Positions 46,033-57,523 of a stretch of DNA of 64,000 nucleotides are shown here, piece by piece. The notes beneath the pieces were generated by a model. It made no database searches, was not told the origin of the DNA, and saw only the letters and a program-made list of their open reading frames with translations. The stretch is from Rosa chinensis (lineage: Eukaryota > Streptophyta > Magnoliopsida > Rosales > Rosaceae), in assembly GCF_002994745.2 (NCBI RefSeq), contig NC_037092.1:85356824-85420823 (forward strand), read 5' to 3'. Position 1 is the stretch's first letter; each line of letters begins with the position of its first letter. The translations under genes were made by a program, and so were the position numbers.

Positions 46033-49000
46033 ATGAGTGAGGCGGTCATTCACGCCCAGGCGGAATTCATCATATATGGAGAAACCCCACCGCCACCAGC
46101 AACTCCAGCAAAATTCACACGACCATCCCCCAGTCACCAGGAAACCGCTAACAAGACCCCGTCAGCACCGCCAACTGACAAGAAAAGGGAGTGGCAGCAG
46201 GGCCACCACCAGAACAAGCGGCAGAAGGACCAGCATTACAACAGGGGAAACCGCCCAACCCATGGAGATAACCGCAACAAGCAGGCGGAGTCCTCGCAGC
46301 GGTATGCAGTTTTCACGGTCTTAACGGCCTCGTATGAAGATATCTGTAATCAGTGCAAGGATCAGATTCCACCGCCACCCCCTCCAAAGTACCCAAAAAA
46401 GGGTAAACCCAGGAACACCAGCAAGTGGTGCAAATACCACGAGGACAGCGGCCATAATACCAATGGCTACAATGCTCTCAAAACGGCCGTTGAGACCTTG
46501 TACCGTGACGGCAAGATGGAACAGCTCAGGGTGCGCCAACCACCACCAGTAATTGCCAACGTCGAGACCTTGGGCCGCATCAACACCATCGATGGCGGTG
46601 CTCCAATCACCAACATGTCTCACAGGGCAAGAAAGCGCTATGAACGCGCTAATCATCCGAAGGAAGTCTGCAACATCCGCTACGAAAGATCCGCCAAACT
46701 CCCAAGATCAGGTTGGGAACCTATTACCTTCTCAGAGGAGGAGGAACGCGGAGTGCATTTACCCCATGATGACCCATTCTTGGTCGATGCCATTCTTGGC
46801 AAATTCTCGGTGGGGAGAATCTTAGTGGATAGCGGATCCGCTGTCAACGTTATCTTCAGCGGTTGCTACGACCATCTCAAGCGAAACAAAAAACTACTCC
46901 AGGATCACGAGCCACTGCTCAGCTTTTCCGGTGACGTCACACAACCGCTAGGGTCGGATTACATGCGCCTGGTTATTGGCACTAGTCCGTGCATGGCGGA
47001 GGTGCATACGGAGTTCATTATTGTCGACTGCTTCAGTTCATACAACGCCATCATTGGTCGACCAGCGCTTAACAAGCTCAAGTGCATCATTGCCGGGTAC
47101 ATGCTTCTCATGAAGTTCCCCACACCTAACGGCACAGGCTGTGTGAGGGGAAGCTAGCAGCTGGCACGAGAATGTTATTCAACGACTATAGCGCTGTCAA
47201 CGCGCCGCCATGAAATTCTGACGGTGGGTAATGAGGCATCGCCACCAAACATCTTTGAGGATCCTAGAGATGAGGAGGAGAAATATATAAAGAAGGAGCC
47301 GGTCAACCCGGGCACGTCGTTAAAAGTTGTCTGCATCTCAGACGAACACCCTGAGCGGACAGTCCGCATAGGCGCCCAGCTAGATCCAGAGGTGGAGGCA
47401 GAACTCACTCAATTCCTACGTGACAACGCCGCTGTCTTTGCATGGTCCTACGCGGACATGCCAGGTATCTCCCCTGAAATTATCACTCATAAGCTGACCA
47501 TCAAACCCTCCTTTTACCCTATCAAGCAGAAGCGGAGGGCCTTTGATGAGGAAAAATACCGGGCAATCGGAGAGGAGGTCGCCAAACTTCGGGACATTGG
47601 GTTCATCTGCCAAGTCATATATCCCCAGTGGATCTCAAATTTGGTAATGGTAAAAAAGTCCAGCGGCAAGTGGCGGATGTGCGTCGACTTCAAAAATCTC
47701 AACAAGGCATGCCCAAAGGATAGTTTCCCGCTACCTCGTATCGATCAGTTAGTCGATTCAACTGCCGGACACGAGCTCCTCAACATGATGGACGCTTTCT
47801 CCGGATACAATCAGATCAGGATGCACCCCAGCGACCAGGAATGCACCACCTTCACCACCGACAAAGGCCTCTACTGCTACAATGTCATGCCTTTCGGTCT
47901 GAAGAACGCCGGTGCAACTTACCAGCGGTTGATGAACGCCATGTTCGCTGAGCATCTGGGCAAAATCATCGAGGTCTACGTGGACGACATGCTAGTTAAG
48001 AGCATAAAGGCCAGTGGACATGTGGCAAACCTCAGGATCATAGTAACCATCCTCCTGGCCTATAATATGTGCCTCAACCCAGAAAAATGTTTCTTTGCAG
48101 TCACCGCTAGCAAATTTCTCGGTTACATCGTCAGCGAGCGAGGTATCGAGGCTAACCTGGATAAGGTACAGGCCATCCTTAACCTGGCGAACCCCGAGTA
48201 TAAGGTGGACGTCCAGTGCCTCCAGGGCAAGTTAACCGCCCTTTCTCGATTCATCTCTCGACTCACTGATAAGTGTGCCCCATTCTTCAAACTCCTCAAA
48301 ACAACTCACAAGAAGGTCATTGACTGGAACCCAGAGTGTCAGGCGGCGTTCTAGGGCCTAAAGGAATACCTGGCGGCAGTCCCTCTCCTTTCTGTCCCTG
48401 TGCAAGGAGAAACACTATTCATTTATCTAGCGGTCTCGGCAATGGCGATAAGTTGCGCCATTGTCCGGCGGGAAGGCCAGGATGAGCTCCCAGTGTTCTA
48501 CGCCGGCAGAGGCATGAACGGAGCAGAAACAAGATATTCACCGTTGGAGCAACTGGCCCTCGCACTTATCGTTGCCGCCAGACGCCTCCGGCAATACTTC
48601 CAGGCTCACACGATCCATGTGTTAACCAATCAACCGCTGAGGCAAGTGATGCAGAACCCTGAACACTCGGGGCGCCTCAGTAAGTGGGCCATTGAGCTCA
48701 GCGAATTCGACATAGAGTACAAGCCAAGAACCGCCATGAAGGGCCAGGCAGTGACGGACTTCATCGCTGAACTTACTGAGCGTCAGCCGGAACCCGGCAC
48801 TCAAACAGAGCTCGGAACAGAAATAGTAAACGGTGAAGAGGCAACTCCCCTACAGTCAGATTGGAACCTGCATGTGGACGGCTCCGCCTGCGCCAAGGCC
48901 AGCGGCGCCGGAGTCATCTTAACAGGACCCGGGGGACTGAACGCGGAGTACGCGTTGAAATTCAACTTCAAAGCTTCAAACAATATGGCGGAGTACGAGG

Positions 49001-50562
49001 CGCTTATCGCCGGTCTACTCCTCGCCATTGACTCAGGAGCTGACAGCGTCAACATATTCAGCGACTCGCAACTAGTCGTTAACCAGGTCAATGACAGCTT
49101 CCAAGCCAAGGACCAGCAGTTAGCGGCATATTTGGGGTACGTCAAAACGTTGCTAAAAAAGTTCAAATTTCACACCATCACACAAATCCCCAGGGAAAAG
49201 AACGCCAAGGCTGATTCACTGGCGAGACTGGCAACCGCCCAACCACATCAGAGTCCAACGGACACAAGGGTGGAGTACCTTGACAAGCCAAGTATCACAA
49301 AGACCCTGGCGGAGATTTTCAACATTCAAGTCAATCCCAGCTGGATGGACGAGATCATTGCATATAAGCGCAGCGGCACATTGCCAGAAGATAAGGTCCA
49401 CGCAAGACAGCTCAAGCGCAGAGCAACCCGCTACAACATCCAGGATGGCAAGCTTTACCGCCAGGGATTCACCCATCCCAACCTCCGCTGTCTAACCCTA
49501 GAGGAGGGAAAGGTCATCCTAGCAGAAATCCATGGTGAAGAATGTGGAAACCACTCGGGCGCCAGATCCTTGGCCAACCGCACAACGCGACAAGGCTACT
49601 TCTGGCCCACGCTTGGTGATGACGCTCGGCGGATTTCGAGGTCTTGCCACAAATGCCAACAGTTTGCAGATCTCCCACAGGCACCGGCGGAACCACTGTC
49701 AGTCATCATCGGCCCATGGATTCATTCCACGTGGGGCCTTGATTTGATGGGAAAGTTCCAAACCGCCAAGGGCCAGTTCAAGTACATCATTGTCGCCATC
49801 GATTACAACAGTAAGTGGGTAGAAGCGGAGCCACTGACGGCAATAACTACCGCAAAGGTAATTCGCTTCCTTTGGAAGAATATCTACTGCCGCTATGGTG
49901 TCCCACATACAATCATTACAGACAACGGCACACAGTTTAACAATAAGGAACTCATCTCATTTGCCGCCAACCTGGGCACCAAGTTAAGTTTTGCATCTGT
50001 CGCCCATCCCCTAACCAACGGCCAGGTCAAAGCACCAAACAAGATAATCAAGAAGCTGCTAAAAAAGAAGCTCGACGACGCCAAGGGTTTGTGGGCGGAA
50101 AAACTTCCAGAAGTCCTATGGGCCATCGTGACAACTCCAACTACCGCCACCGGCGAAACTCCTTTTTGTATGATGTTCGGCACAGAGGCTGTCCTTCTTG
50201 TTGAGGTAACTCAGCCTACCGCTAGGGTCGACGGCTACTGCCCAGAGACCAACAGCGACGGCATCAACTTGGACAGGGACCTCCTAGAAGAGAAAAGACA
50301 CAACGCCCATTTACACAATTTACAAAACAAACAACGGGTATCGCGTTTCTATAACGCCAGAGTCAAGGCCCGGAACCTCCAACTGGGGGACTCGGTCATG
50401 AAGGAAGTCATTCCGCCACCAACAAAACTCCGCCCAACTTGGGAAGGCCGGTACAAAATTGTGGAAGTCGTTAGCCCAGGCACCTTCTACTTAATGGACA
50501 AAGACGGCGTCACATCGACCCACCCTTGGAATACTGAACACCTTCGGTATTACTACAAATAG
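46033..50562 (+). pseudogene. Tat-B gag C-terminus and pol (protease, RT, two RNase H, integrase)
   Basis: Single frame with TAG at 47155-47157 and TAG at 48352-48354 (the second where Gln is usual). Features in order: a zinc-knuckle-like CKYHEDSGHNTNGY (about 46430), its final Cys replaced by Gly; protease LVDSGSAVNVI (about 46822); RT WISNLVMVKKSSGKWRMCVD (about 47632-47691), MPFGLKNAGATYQ (about 47890) and YVDDMLVKS (about 47980); RNase H (about 48400-48780); second RNase H WNLHVDGSA...NNMAEYEAL...FSDSQLVV (48860-49230); integrase H2C2 (49530-49670), GLDLMGKF (about 49738), TDNGTQF (about 49920) and NGQVKAPNK (about 50020), where Lys replaces the catalytic Glu. It would copy and integrate the element, but this copy cannot. 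Confidence 0.92.
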
Positions 50563-50976
50563 TCAGACCGCTACCCAGGAGCATCTTGACTTAGCTAAAT
50601 TTTTGTTCAATATTTAGCTAAGGGAAGCTACCCAACGGGTACTACCCCACTTTTGTACACTGATCAGTCAGCTATCAATGAAACGAGGAATTATTCAAAC
50701 CATTGTTACCAAGTCTAGCACTGAGGGCAACTGGCAACGCCAGCAATCGTCGGCGGACCTCGTCCGCTACGTGGTGCACTTGGACCAATCTTAATTCCTT
50801 TAATGTTTCATTGATCGACAGAAGAAAAATATAACTCAAAACACTAGCACTGCAAACACATCATGGCAAACCAATTCCGAAATTTATTTCACTTCCCAAC
50901 ATTCTTTACAAACTGTTGTGCCTCAGCGGCTACAAAACAAAAAGAGTAGGAAAATCTCTAGCTATCTCAGCTGGCT
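50563..50976. other. Tat-B spacer between pol and the antisense ORF
   Basis: No coding seen. A TTAGCTAA-type near palindrome lies at 50595-50625 (TTAGCTAAATT...ATATTTAGCTAAG). The two genes converge here. Confidence 0.5.
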
Positions 50977-52474
50977 TTAGGGGTTGCCTTCGACATCTTC
51001 CGCTTCAGCGGTCGGCGGCACGATCGATCGACTCGCTTGGTCGGACCCTCGCGCTGTCGGACTGGGGGTCTCTATGGTACCATCCGCCTGGGTGTGCGCC
51101 TCCAGGAATCCAGCACGTGACACCTCCGACGGGGTGGGGTGGGGAGTCTGCTGGGACCCTTCCGTCGGATGTGCGCCACTTTCTCCGCTGCCCGAGCGGG
51201 CACCTCCAGCTGGGGTAGGCACGAATTCTGTCTCCGGCGGGATACTCTCAGCCGGCGGCGTGTCAGGCTGTGACGCTTTGGCGAAGTCAATGGCGCCCTT
51301 CCGCTTCAGCATGTCTATGTTTGCTCGGGCCCCGGCCTTCGCCGACTCGGTCATCGCCTTCTTAAACTCCGCCGACTGCTTGAACGCCTCAACAGCGGCG
51401 GCCGCAGCGGTACTCCCTTCAGCCATCAGGCGGGTAACCTCACCCCCCAGCCACTTCACTTCAGTCATTCTGTCGGCGGACTCCCGCTGCACAATAATGA
51501 GTTTTTTTATCCTTGGCGGCTATCCTCTCCTGCAGCAGGGCGATCTCCTGCTCCAACTTGGAGACACGTTCATTCCTCTCCAAGTCCCGCTCGATGGCCA
51601 CGTTGAGCTTACCGCGGACGTCCGCATAGTCACAATCCGCCTTGGCCAGCCGCCGCTCTGCTCCCGCCAGCTTCTCTTTCGCCTCTGCCCAACTCCCTCT
51701 GAAGACCTTGGATTTCATCCCTGAGCTCCCCCTCAATCAGGGGCCGCTTCGACGCCGCCACGAACATGTCGTGCAGTCCCGCCGATATTTGACCAAACGC
51801 CGAGCTGAAAGGCCATTGGTCAATTGCCGTGGGGCGCGAGATACCCGCTAGGCCGCCGAACCCTAACCGTTCGCATAGATGGAAGAGGAACTCCCGCTCA
51901 CCATCTGTCATGAACGCAGCATACTGGGCAAACGAGTCCAGCTCACTAACGGCGGGCGCCTCTCCCTCCACCGCAACTGTTTTCGAAGGAGCTTGTCAAG
52001 CCTTCTTCTGTCGGCGGGCCCCGATCACCTCCACCTCCTCTCCCTCTTCCTCGTCAGGAGAATCAACCTGCCGGCGTTTTCTCTCCAGCGCCCTTTGGTT
52101 TCCGGCGGCGGTCCTCGTCACCCTCACTGGCGGCTCCTCCCTTGTCACAATGACACTCTCCGCCTGTTGCACCACCTTCCCCTTTTGAGGACCACGCCTG
52201 TGAGCAGGCATCCGCTCCTTCTGTTGCCCAGCGGCAACGCTTCCCCTCTCCCCGCCTGCACTACCGGCAGACCATCCTCACCAAGATGGGAGTGGTGCGG
52301 CATAGGCAGCACCACGGGAACCTCGGACTGACTCAGCGCCAGTGTCTCAGGGTTCACCAGCGTCTGCTGGGCTGCCAGCCCCTCGGCGTACATGGCCTCC
52401 AGAAAGTTGTCTATCTCAGCGCGGTCCATGGCCTTTTCAAAAGCGTCGCGACTCGATTTATTACCCGGTGGGGT

Positions 52475-52518
<44 letters not shown>

Positions 52519-53621
52519 GGTATGGCGGAGATTTTTCACCAATGGAACGCGTTAACCGCTGGTCGACCAGCAACTCCCAACCGGTCAGAAGTCGAAAATC
52601 CAGCAAGTTGCGGTTCCGCCAGCAACCTCTGATCCTCGCTACGCGACACTCTTCTTTGCGCGTTAGCGTGTACCGCAGTCCCGCTGCACAAAAACGGTAA
52701 TCGTTAGTGAGAATACAAGTGCAAATACGTGAACCCGCCAACTACGTTCAGCGGAAACTGGTTACCAACCTCGAATGGGTTGGAACTCCAACTTAATCCT
52801 AAATGTCGGCCCTTCCTCGTTCGACCTGGCATGATACTCCCAACCCTCTGTGGCGACGCAGAAGGTCCCCCGCCAGTAGGACATTGAGTCCCTTAGATTC
52901 TCAAGTTCACTTGCCCTTTGCAACCTCGGCGCTTCACGTACACCAGCTCGTAGAAGTGAAGCACTTCCGCCACAGTAGGCCCCTCGCACCCGGACAACCG
53001 CCAAAGTGAGTTCATGGCCAACATCAACCGCCACATGTTGGGGCAAATCTGACCAATGGCAAGGCCAAATTCGCACACCAGGATTTGGAGATTTGGCACC
53101 AGCGGGAGTGTCACTCCTTGGCGGAATATCGCCTCATGAACGGCAGCAAATCCCGCTGGGAGAATCGAGGCCTTCTCATCCACTGTCGGCGGGCGCAGCT
53201 TCACCGAGCCCGTCAACCGGAACGTCTGCTTCATTCGGTTAACAGCGGCGGCGTCCATCCGCCCTCCTGCCTCGTCGACGGCGGTGCCATCCGAGAGGAA
53301 CCACGCCGACTCAGCATTCTGCCCCGCTACTTCTTCTTCTCCAGCGGAGCCGCTAGCAGCACTGTTGCTCGCCAAACGCTCATCGCGCCTAGCTTTGGCA
53401 GCAGCGGCCTCACCCGCCATAGAGCTCTCTGGATGCGAACCACGACCCATAGCTACTTCCCAGGGGATGGTCTGTAGCGGCTCAACTTCTAGCGGTTCTG
53501 GCAGTGAGGTTCCTGCATGGGCAGATGGACGCAACGAATCAATAAAAATCCTATCTGCCGTGCTGAACGACACGTCAGACTCGGAATCCTCACTGCTCGA
53601 AATCTCTATGACGTTAGCCAT
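50977..53621 (-). pseudogene. Tat-B antisense ORF (gypsy-type Transposase_28-like)
   Basis: The minus-strand gene starts at ATG 53621 (MANVIEISSSEDSESD). The segment LPLVPNLQILVCEFGLAIGQ to PNMWRLMLAM (about 53105-53015) matches the pattern of the 'putative gypsy-type transposon' family found as an antisense ORF in Tat elements. A frame change occurs near 52900. An intron probably ends at the T-run plus AG at 52478-52517. Later exons encode acidic, Ala-rich and coiled-coil segments (EREFLFHLCERLG about 51890; SKLEQEIALLQERIAAK about 51560) and end at TAG 50977. A stop at 51996 and frame changes near 52190, 51680 and 51490 break it. Function of these ORFs is unknown. Confidence 0.75.
52479..52517 (-). 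other. Homopolymer T39 at a probable splice acceptor (minus strand)
   Basis: On the minus strand a run of about 38-39 T is followed by AG and the open frame AAACCCCACCGGG. This is an oversized polypyrimidine tract in the antisense ORF intron. Read on the plus strand it looks like a poly-A tail, but no retroposed sequence precedes it. Confidence 0.55.
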
Positions 53622-54400
53622 CCCAAACCCTAAAACCCACATCAGTTAGCACAAACATAGATCTAGCCTATTCTTACATCAGTTATAGCCAAGGGCATCA
53701 AGAACAAAACCCAGAAAATGCCAAAATACGAACAAACGCACTCAACCCAGATTCGGCCATCTAAATCCCTAAGCACTAACGCTTTGCCAACCATAATTCA
53801 ACCCCCCCCCCCCCCCCCCCCAAAAAAATCTCATTTTACACCTCAGAACACGCCCAACAAAACCAGCAATCATCCCAGAAAGACAAAAACAACAAGACCC
53901 AGAAAATAGCAGACCCACTGAAAAAAAAAAAAAAAAAAAGGTGGAAATCCAGATACCAACCTCGGTGATGAAGTCTACGACACAGTGGTGCACAGTAATC
54001 TTAGGGGGCTGTGATCGTCGTCTCTCCGGGAACGGTATACCCAAGCTTCGGCAAACTCTTTCTTCGGTCTCGGATAAACAGGGCTTGAAGACGATGACTA
54101 GGTTTTCAAATTTTCACAAAGTGATGAAATCTCCCAAGGTTCCCCCCCCCCCTTTATGTCAGCATCAACGCATCCTAAGCCGTCCGCTCCATAACGACAT
54201 CACATACCAGCCGTACACGTGTCGTAAGTCTCCACTCACTCTCCGGAGTACCCGAGGCGTCACCTCGGTTACGAAACCCACATTTACTATCATTAAAGGC
54301 AAGAAGACTGACAGGCTTAGGAGACAAGCCTACGCACGCTAACCCTCTATGGGTTCGACGCGTGTTAAACACCACGGGGATGACTTCACAATACCGTCCG
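53622..54400. other. Tat-B non-coding region with homopolymers
   Basis: C20 at about 53802-53821, A19-20 at about 53920-53939 and C10 near 54140. This is the promoter side of the antisense ORF. No gene seen. Confidence 0.6.
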
Positions 54401-55172
54401 AAGTCTCCGCTTAGCGAAACCCCGCCAGCGGAACTTCTCACTGGTTATCTTCCAAGTGATGAAGTCTCCGCTGAGCGAAACCCCGCTAGCGGAACCTCTC
54501 ACTGGTTATCTTCCAAGTGATGAAGTCTCCGCTGAGCGAAACCCCGCCAGCGGAACTTCTCACTTGTTTATCTTCCAAGTGATGGAAGTCTCCGCTGAGC
54601 GAAACCCTGCCAGCGGAACTTCTCACTTGTTATCTTCCCAGTGATGAAGTCTCCGGTGAGCGAAACCCCGCCAGCGGAACTTCTCACTGGTTATCTTCCG
54701 AGTGATGAAGTCTCCGCTGAGCGAAACCCCGCCAGCGGAACTTCTCACTTGTTATCTTCCAAGTGATAAAGTCTCCGCTGAGCGAAACCCCGCCAGCGGA
54801 ACCTCTCACTGGTTATCTTCCAAGTGATGGAAGTCTCCGCTGAGCGAAACCCCGCCAGCGGAACTTCTCACTTGTTTATCTTCCAAGTGATGAAGTCTCC
54901 GCTGAGCGAAACCCTGCCAGCGAAACTTCTCACTGGTTATCTTCCGAGTGATGAAGTCTCCGCTGAGCGAAACCCCGCCAGCGGAACTTCTCACTTGTTA
55001 TCTTCCCAGTGATGAAGTCTTCGCTGAGCGAAACCCCGCCAGCGGAACTTCTCTGGTTATCTTCCAAGTGATGAAGTCTCCGCTGAGCGAAACCCCGCCA
55101 GCGGAACTTCTCACTTGTTATCTTCCAGGTGACGAAGTCTCCGCTGAGCGAAACTCTGCCGGCAGAACTTCT
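54401..55172. repeat. 61-bp tandem array, 13 units
   Basis: Units begin AAGTCTCCGCTGAGCGAAAC at 54401, 54462, 54523, 54586, 54647, 54708, 54769, 54831, 54893, 54954, 55015, 55074 and 55135. Period is 59-63 bp with a few substitutions per unit. Each unit contains CGCTGAGCG and CGCCAGCGG short palindromic parts. Last unit incomplete. The array sits between the antisense ORF and the 3' LTR. Confidence 0.95.
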
Positions 55173-55772
55173 CCCTATACCGTCCTGCAAGCTGGGTATC
55201 TTCCGTTATACACCTCTGGCGGAACCCACTTTCATCTTGCAAACTGCGTGCTTTGTTTAAACGCAATATCGTTCAAACAAAATACCGCCAGGCACGTCTG
55301 CCGGACACTGCTTCCTGCTACATTTAGCGGGGGGATATCCGCCAAAACGCGTATCCCGAGGCCACGCCTCTCTGACAACGACCGCCACGCGGCGTTACCG
55401 TCAGACCGTCCCTACGGGACACGGGGACTAGTCAACAGTTTACGACGGCCCTGATCAGGCACGTTGACCCCCGTCATCTGGGTGCTAAACATTGGGCTCG
55501 CTACCCAACACCCTCTGCTCCGTGCAGCTCCCCCTCAACAAACAACTTGCCGACCATCCGGAGGTCTATCTTCGCCGGGGAGTGGGGGACTCCCTGGGGG
55601 GCCCAGCAGGGGCCCACCCGAAAGGGTATAAAGCATTTGCTCAGTAAAACCATCGGTTGACAACGCACTGACGCTAATTATGCTCTTGCAAGTCTAGCGG
55701 AAGAAAACGCTTCAAACCACCGAACAACTCCCCAACCAAGATTGCCCTCCTTGATTGGGGACTTGGGGGACT
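55173..55772 (+). other. Tat-B 3' untranslated region and polypurine tract
   Basis: Non-coding and GC-rich. It ends AACTCCCCAACCAAG...GATTGGGGACTTGGGGGACT directly before TGTACATAC. The same AACTCCCCAACCAAG and GGGGACT words end the coding-free element (minus strand, about 19814-19865). Confidence 0.8.
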
Positions 55773-56281
55773 TGTACATACATGTACATTTGCAAACATA
55801 ATTAGCTATAATGAGCTACGCTCATTGTACCGCCAAAGATACTAATTCCAACTAAAGGAATGACATGCACGCCAGGCAAGCTACAGCCTCAGCGTCGGAC
55901 CACCTCCAGATCACCGCCGACGCGCCGCCACGCGCCACACCAAGATGGCATCAGAAGCTTTTGAAACTGGGAACTGAAGCATATCAGTCCCACATCGAAA
56001 ACAAAGAGAAGATCAACCTCTTCTTCACCTATAAAAGGTTCTCTCCTCTCTCCTCATTAATGACGCATTCAATACTTATCTACTGTTACTTTGTCAACAC
56101 AAATACATTGACTAACTTAGGCATCGGAGAGCAGAAGACCGCCCGGCGCGGTCTCCCTCTGACGCCCATTGTATTTCACTTGACAGGTAACGGGAGCTTC
56201 GAGAACAACACAAGTACCGATCCGCCCACCGGATCAGCGTTAGCTAGGGTCCAGCTACCGCTGGACTCTTAAATGTTAACA
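55773..56281 (+). repeat. 3' LTR of Tat-B
   Basis: Same termini as the 5' copy. Shorter by 7 bp near 55868 and about 2.4% diverged. Confidence 0.95.
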
Positions 56282-57523
56282 AGTAGAGTTAGGAAAAGCC
56301 TGAGGCTTCTGATAAAAGCCTGGTGGTCCACGGTTGAAGTTCTGAGCTTGAGGAGGTCCTTGCACATTGTCATTATTCCTCCACCTAAAGTTAGGATGAT
56401 CCCTAAGTCCAGCATTATAGGTATTGGAGAATGGATCGTATTTTTGTCCTCCTTGGCCTCCTTGAAAACCTATGGCATTGGCTTGCTCCCATTCTTCACC
56501 TCCCATGAGTTGTGGGCATTGATCAGTCGCATGTCCTTGCATGGAGCATACTCCACATGCCATGGCCATTCCTTGTCCCTTTGTTGTCAAGACCTGAGAC
56601 ACAAGTGAAGTAAGCTTATTAATTTTATCTTCAAGATGACTATTAGTACTTACCTCGTTGACTTTTGTACGTGTAGAGCTTAAGCCATCATATTGCTGAG
56701 CTGTGAGGGCTCTATTCTCAAGCAATTCCTTAGCAGCCGCAGGTGACTTGTCGATGAATGATCCACCACTTGCTGCATCAAGCATTTGTCTCTCAAGAGG
56801 CGTGAGACCTTCATAAAAGTATTGGAGCAAGTTCTCGTCCTTCATCCCATGTTGAGGACATTGCACCAAAAGTGCCTTATACCTTTCATAATATGCATGG
56901 AATGATTCATCATGTTCTTGCTGAATACCTGTGATCTTCTTCCTAAGCACTGTCACACGAGAGGCAGGGAAATACTTATCCAAGAATGCCCTAATCAATG
57001 CCTCCCAACTGTTGATGGGTCCAGAAGGCAGCTCATATAACCAATCTTTTGCTCGATCCATAAGTGAGAAAGGGAATGCCTTGAGCTTCAAAATCTGCAA
57101 ATCTGCTTCCTTGGGGCACATGCTCACGCAAACAAACTGAAACTCGGTCAAATGTTTGATAGGATATTCACTAGAGAGACCATGGAACATTGGAAGCCTA
57201 TGGAGAAGACTTGATTTCAATTCAAACTCTGCTTCCTTTCCCTCTGCAGCTGCAGGATAGGTGATGCATGTTGGGATGGTGTTTCCTGCATTGGTGGATG
57301 AGAGTTGCCTTATACTTGCCATTGGTTCTTGCTCTTCTTCCTCAAAACGTTGAGGTGAATTTGGTGGTGGAATTTCTATTTCAACATCTTCAAGTTCCTT
57401 GGTGATGTCTTGGGTTTGCACTTGTGACGTTTGCCCGTGTTCGTTCTTCCTTAATTTCAAGCTCTTCTCTAGCTCGTTATCAAGAGGTATCAAGGCTCCT
57501 TGAGGATTGTTTCGTGTATGCAT
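56282..57523 (-). pseudogene. Athila gag, split by Tat-B
   Basis: The minus-strand frame from ATG 57523 (MHTRNNPQGALIPLDNELE) shows the Athila Gag core (FHGLSSEYPIKHLTEFQFVC, then AFPFSLMDRAKDWLYELPSG) at about 57180-57020 and the zinc knuckle CGVCSMQGHATDQC at about 56560. It is open up to the Tat-B insertion, where AACTCTACT is followed by the LTR. The interrupted frame resumes at 44270 (CTACT duplicated) without loss. Gag and pol were thus one reading frame until Tat-B landed. The true N-terminus may be upstream, as Athila Gag usually begins earlier. Confidence 0.88.

Larger units (their letters stand above)
44271..56281 (+). mobile_element. Tat-B: Ty3/Gypsy Tat-lineage element, structurally complete
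   Basis: LTRs at 44271-44786 and 55773-56281, flanked by AGTAG (44266-44270 and 56282-56286). The LTRs differ by about 12 substitutions and one 7-bp indel (about 2.4%). PBS at 44787, gag from 44840, pol to 50562, an antisense ORF on the minus strand (50977-53621), a 61-bp tandem array (54401-55172) and a polypurine tract (55756-55772). This layout, with dual RNase H and a gypsy-type antisense ORF, matches Tat elements such as Grande and RIRE2. It inserted inside the Athila gag. Confidence 0.95.

Noticed and set aside
52479..52517. Poly-A tail of a retroposed gene
   Set aside because: No transcript-like sequence with a target duplication precedes it. The minus-strand context fits a splice acceptor better.
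52286..52700. Plus-strand open frames containing poly-Lys
   Set aside because: Created by the A39 run. The coding signal is on the minus strand (antisense ORF).
54401..55172. Regular repeat array resembling a CRISPR array
   Set aside because: The whole 61-bp unit repeats, without unique spacers, and it lies inside a plant retrotransposon.
54456..55454. Open frames of 60-168 codons through the tandem array
   Set aside because: The repeat period keeps frames open by chance. The same peptide repeats in several frames and on both strands.
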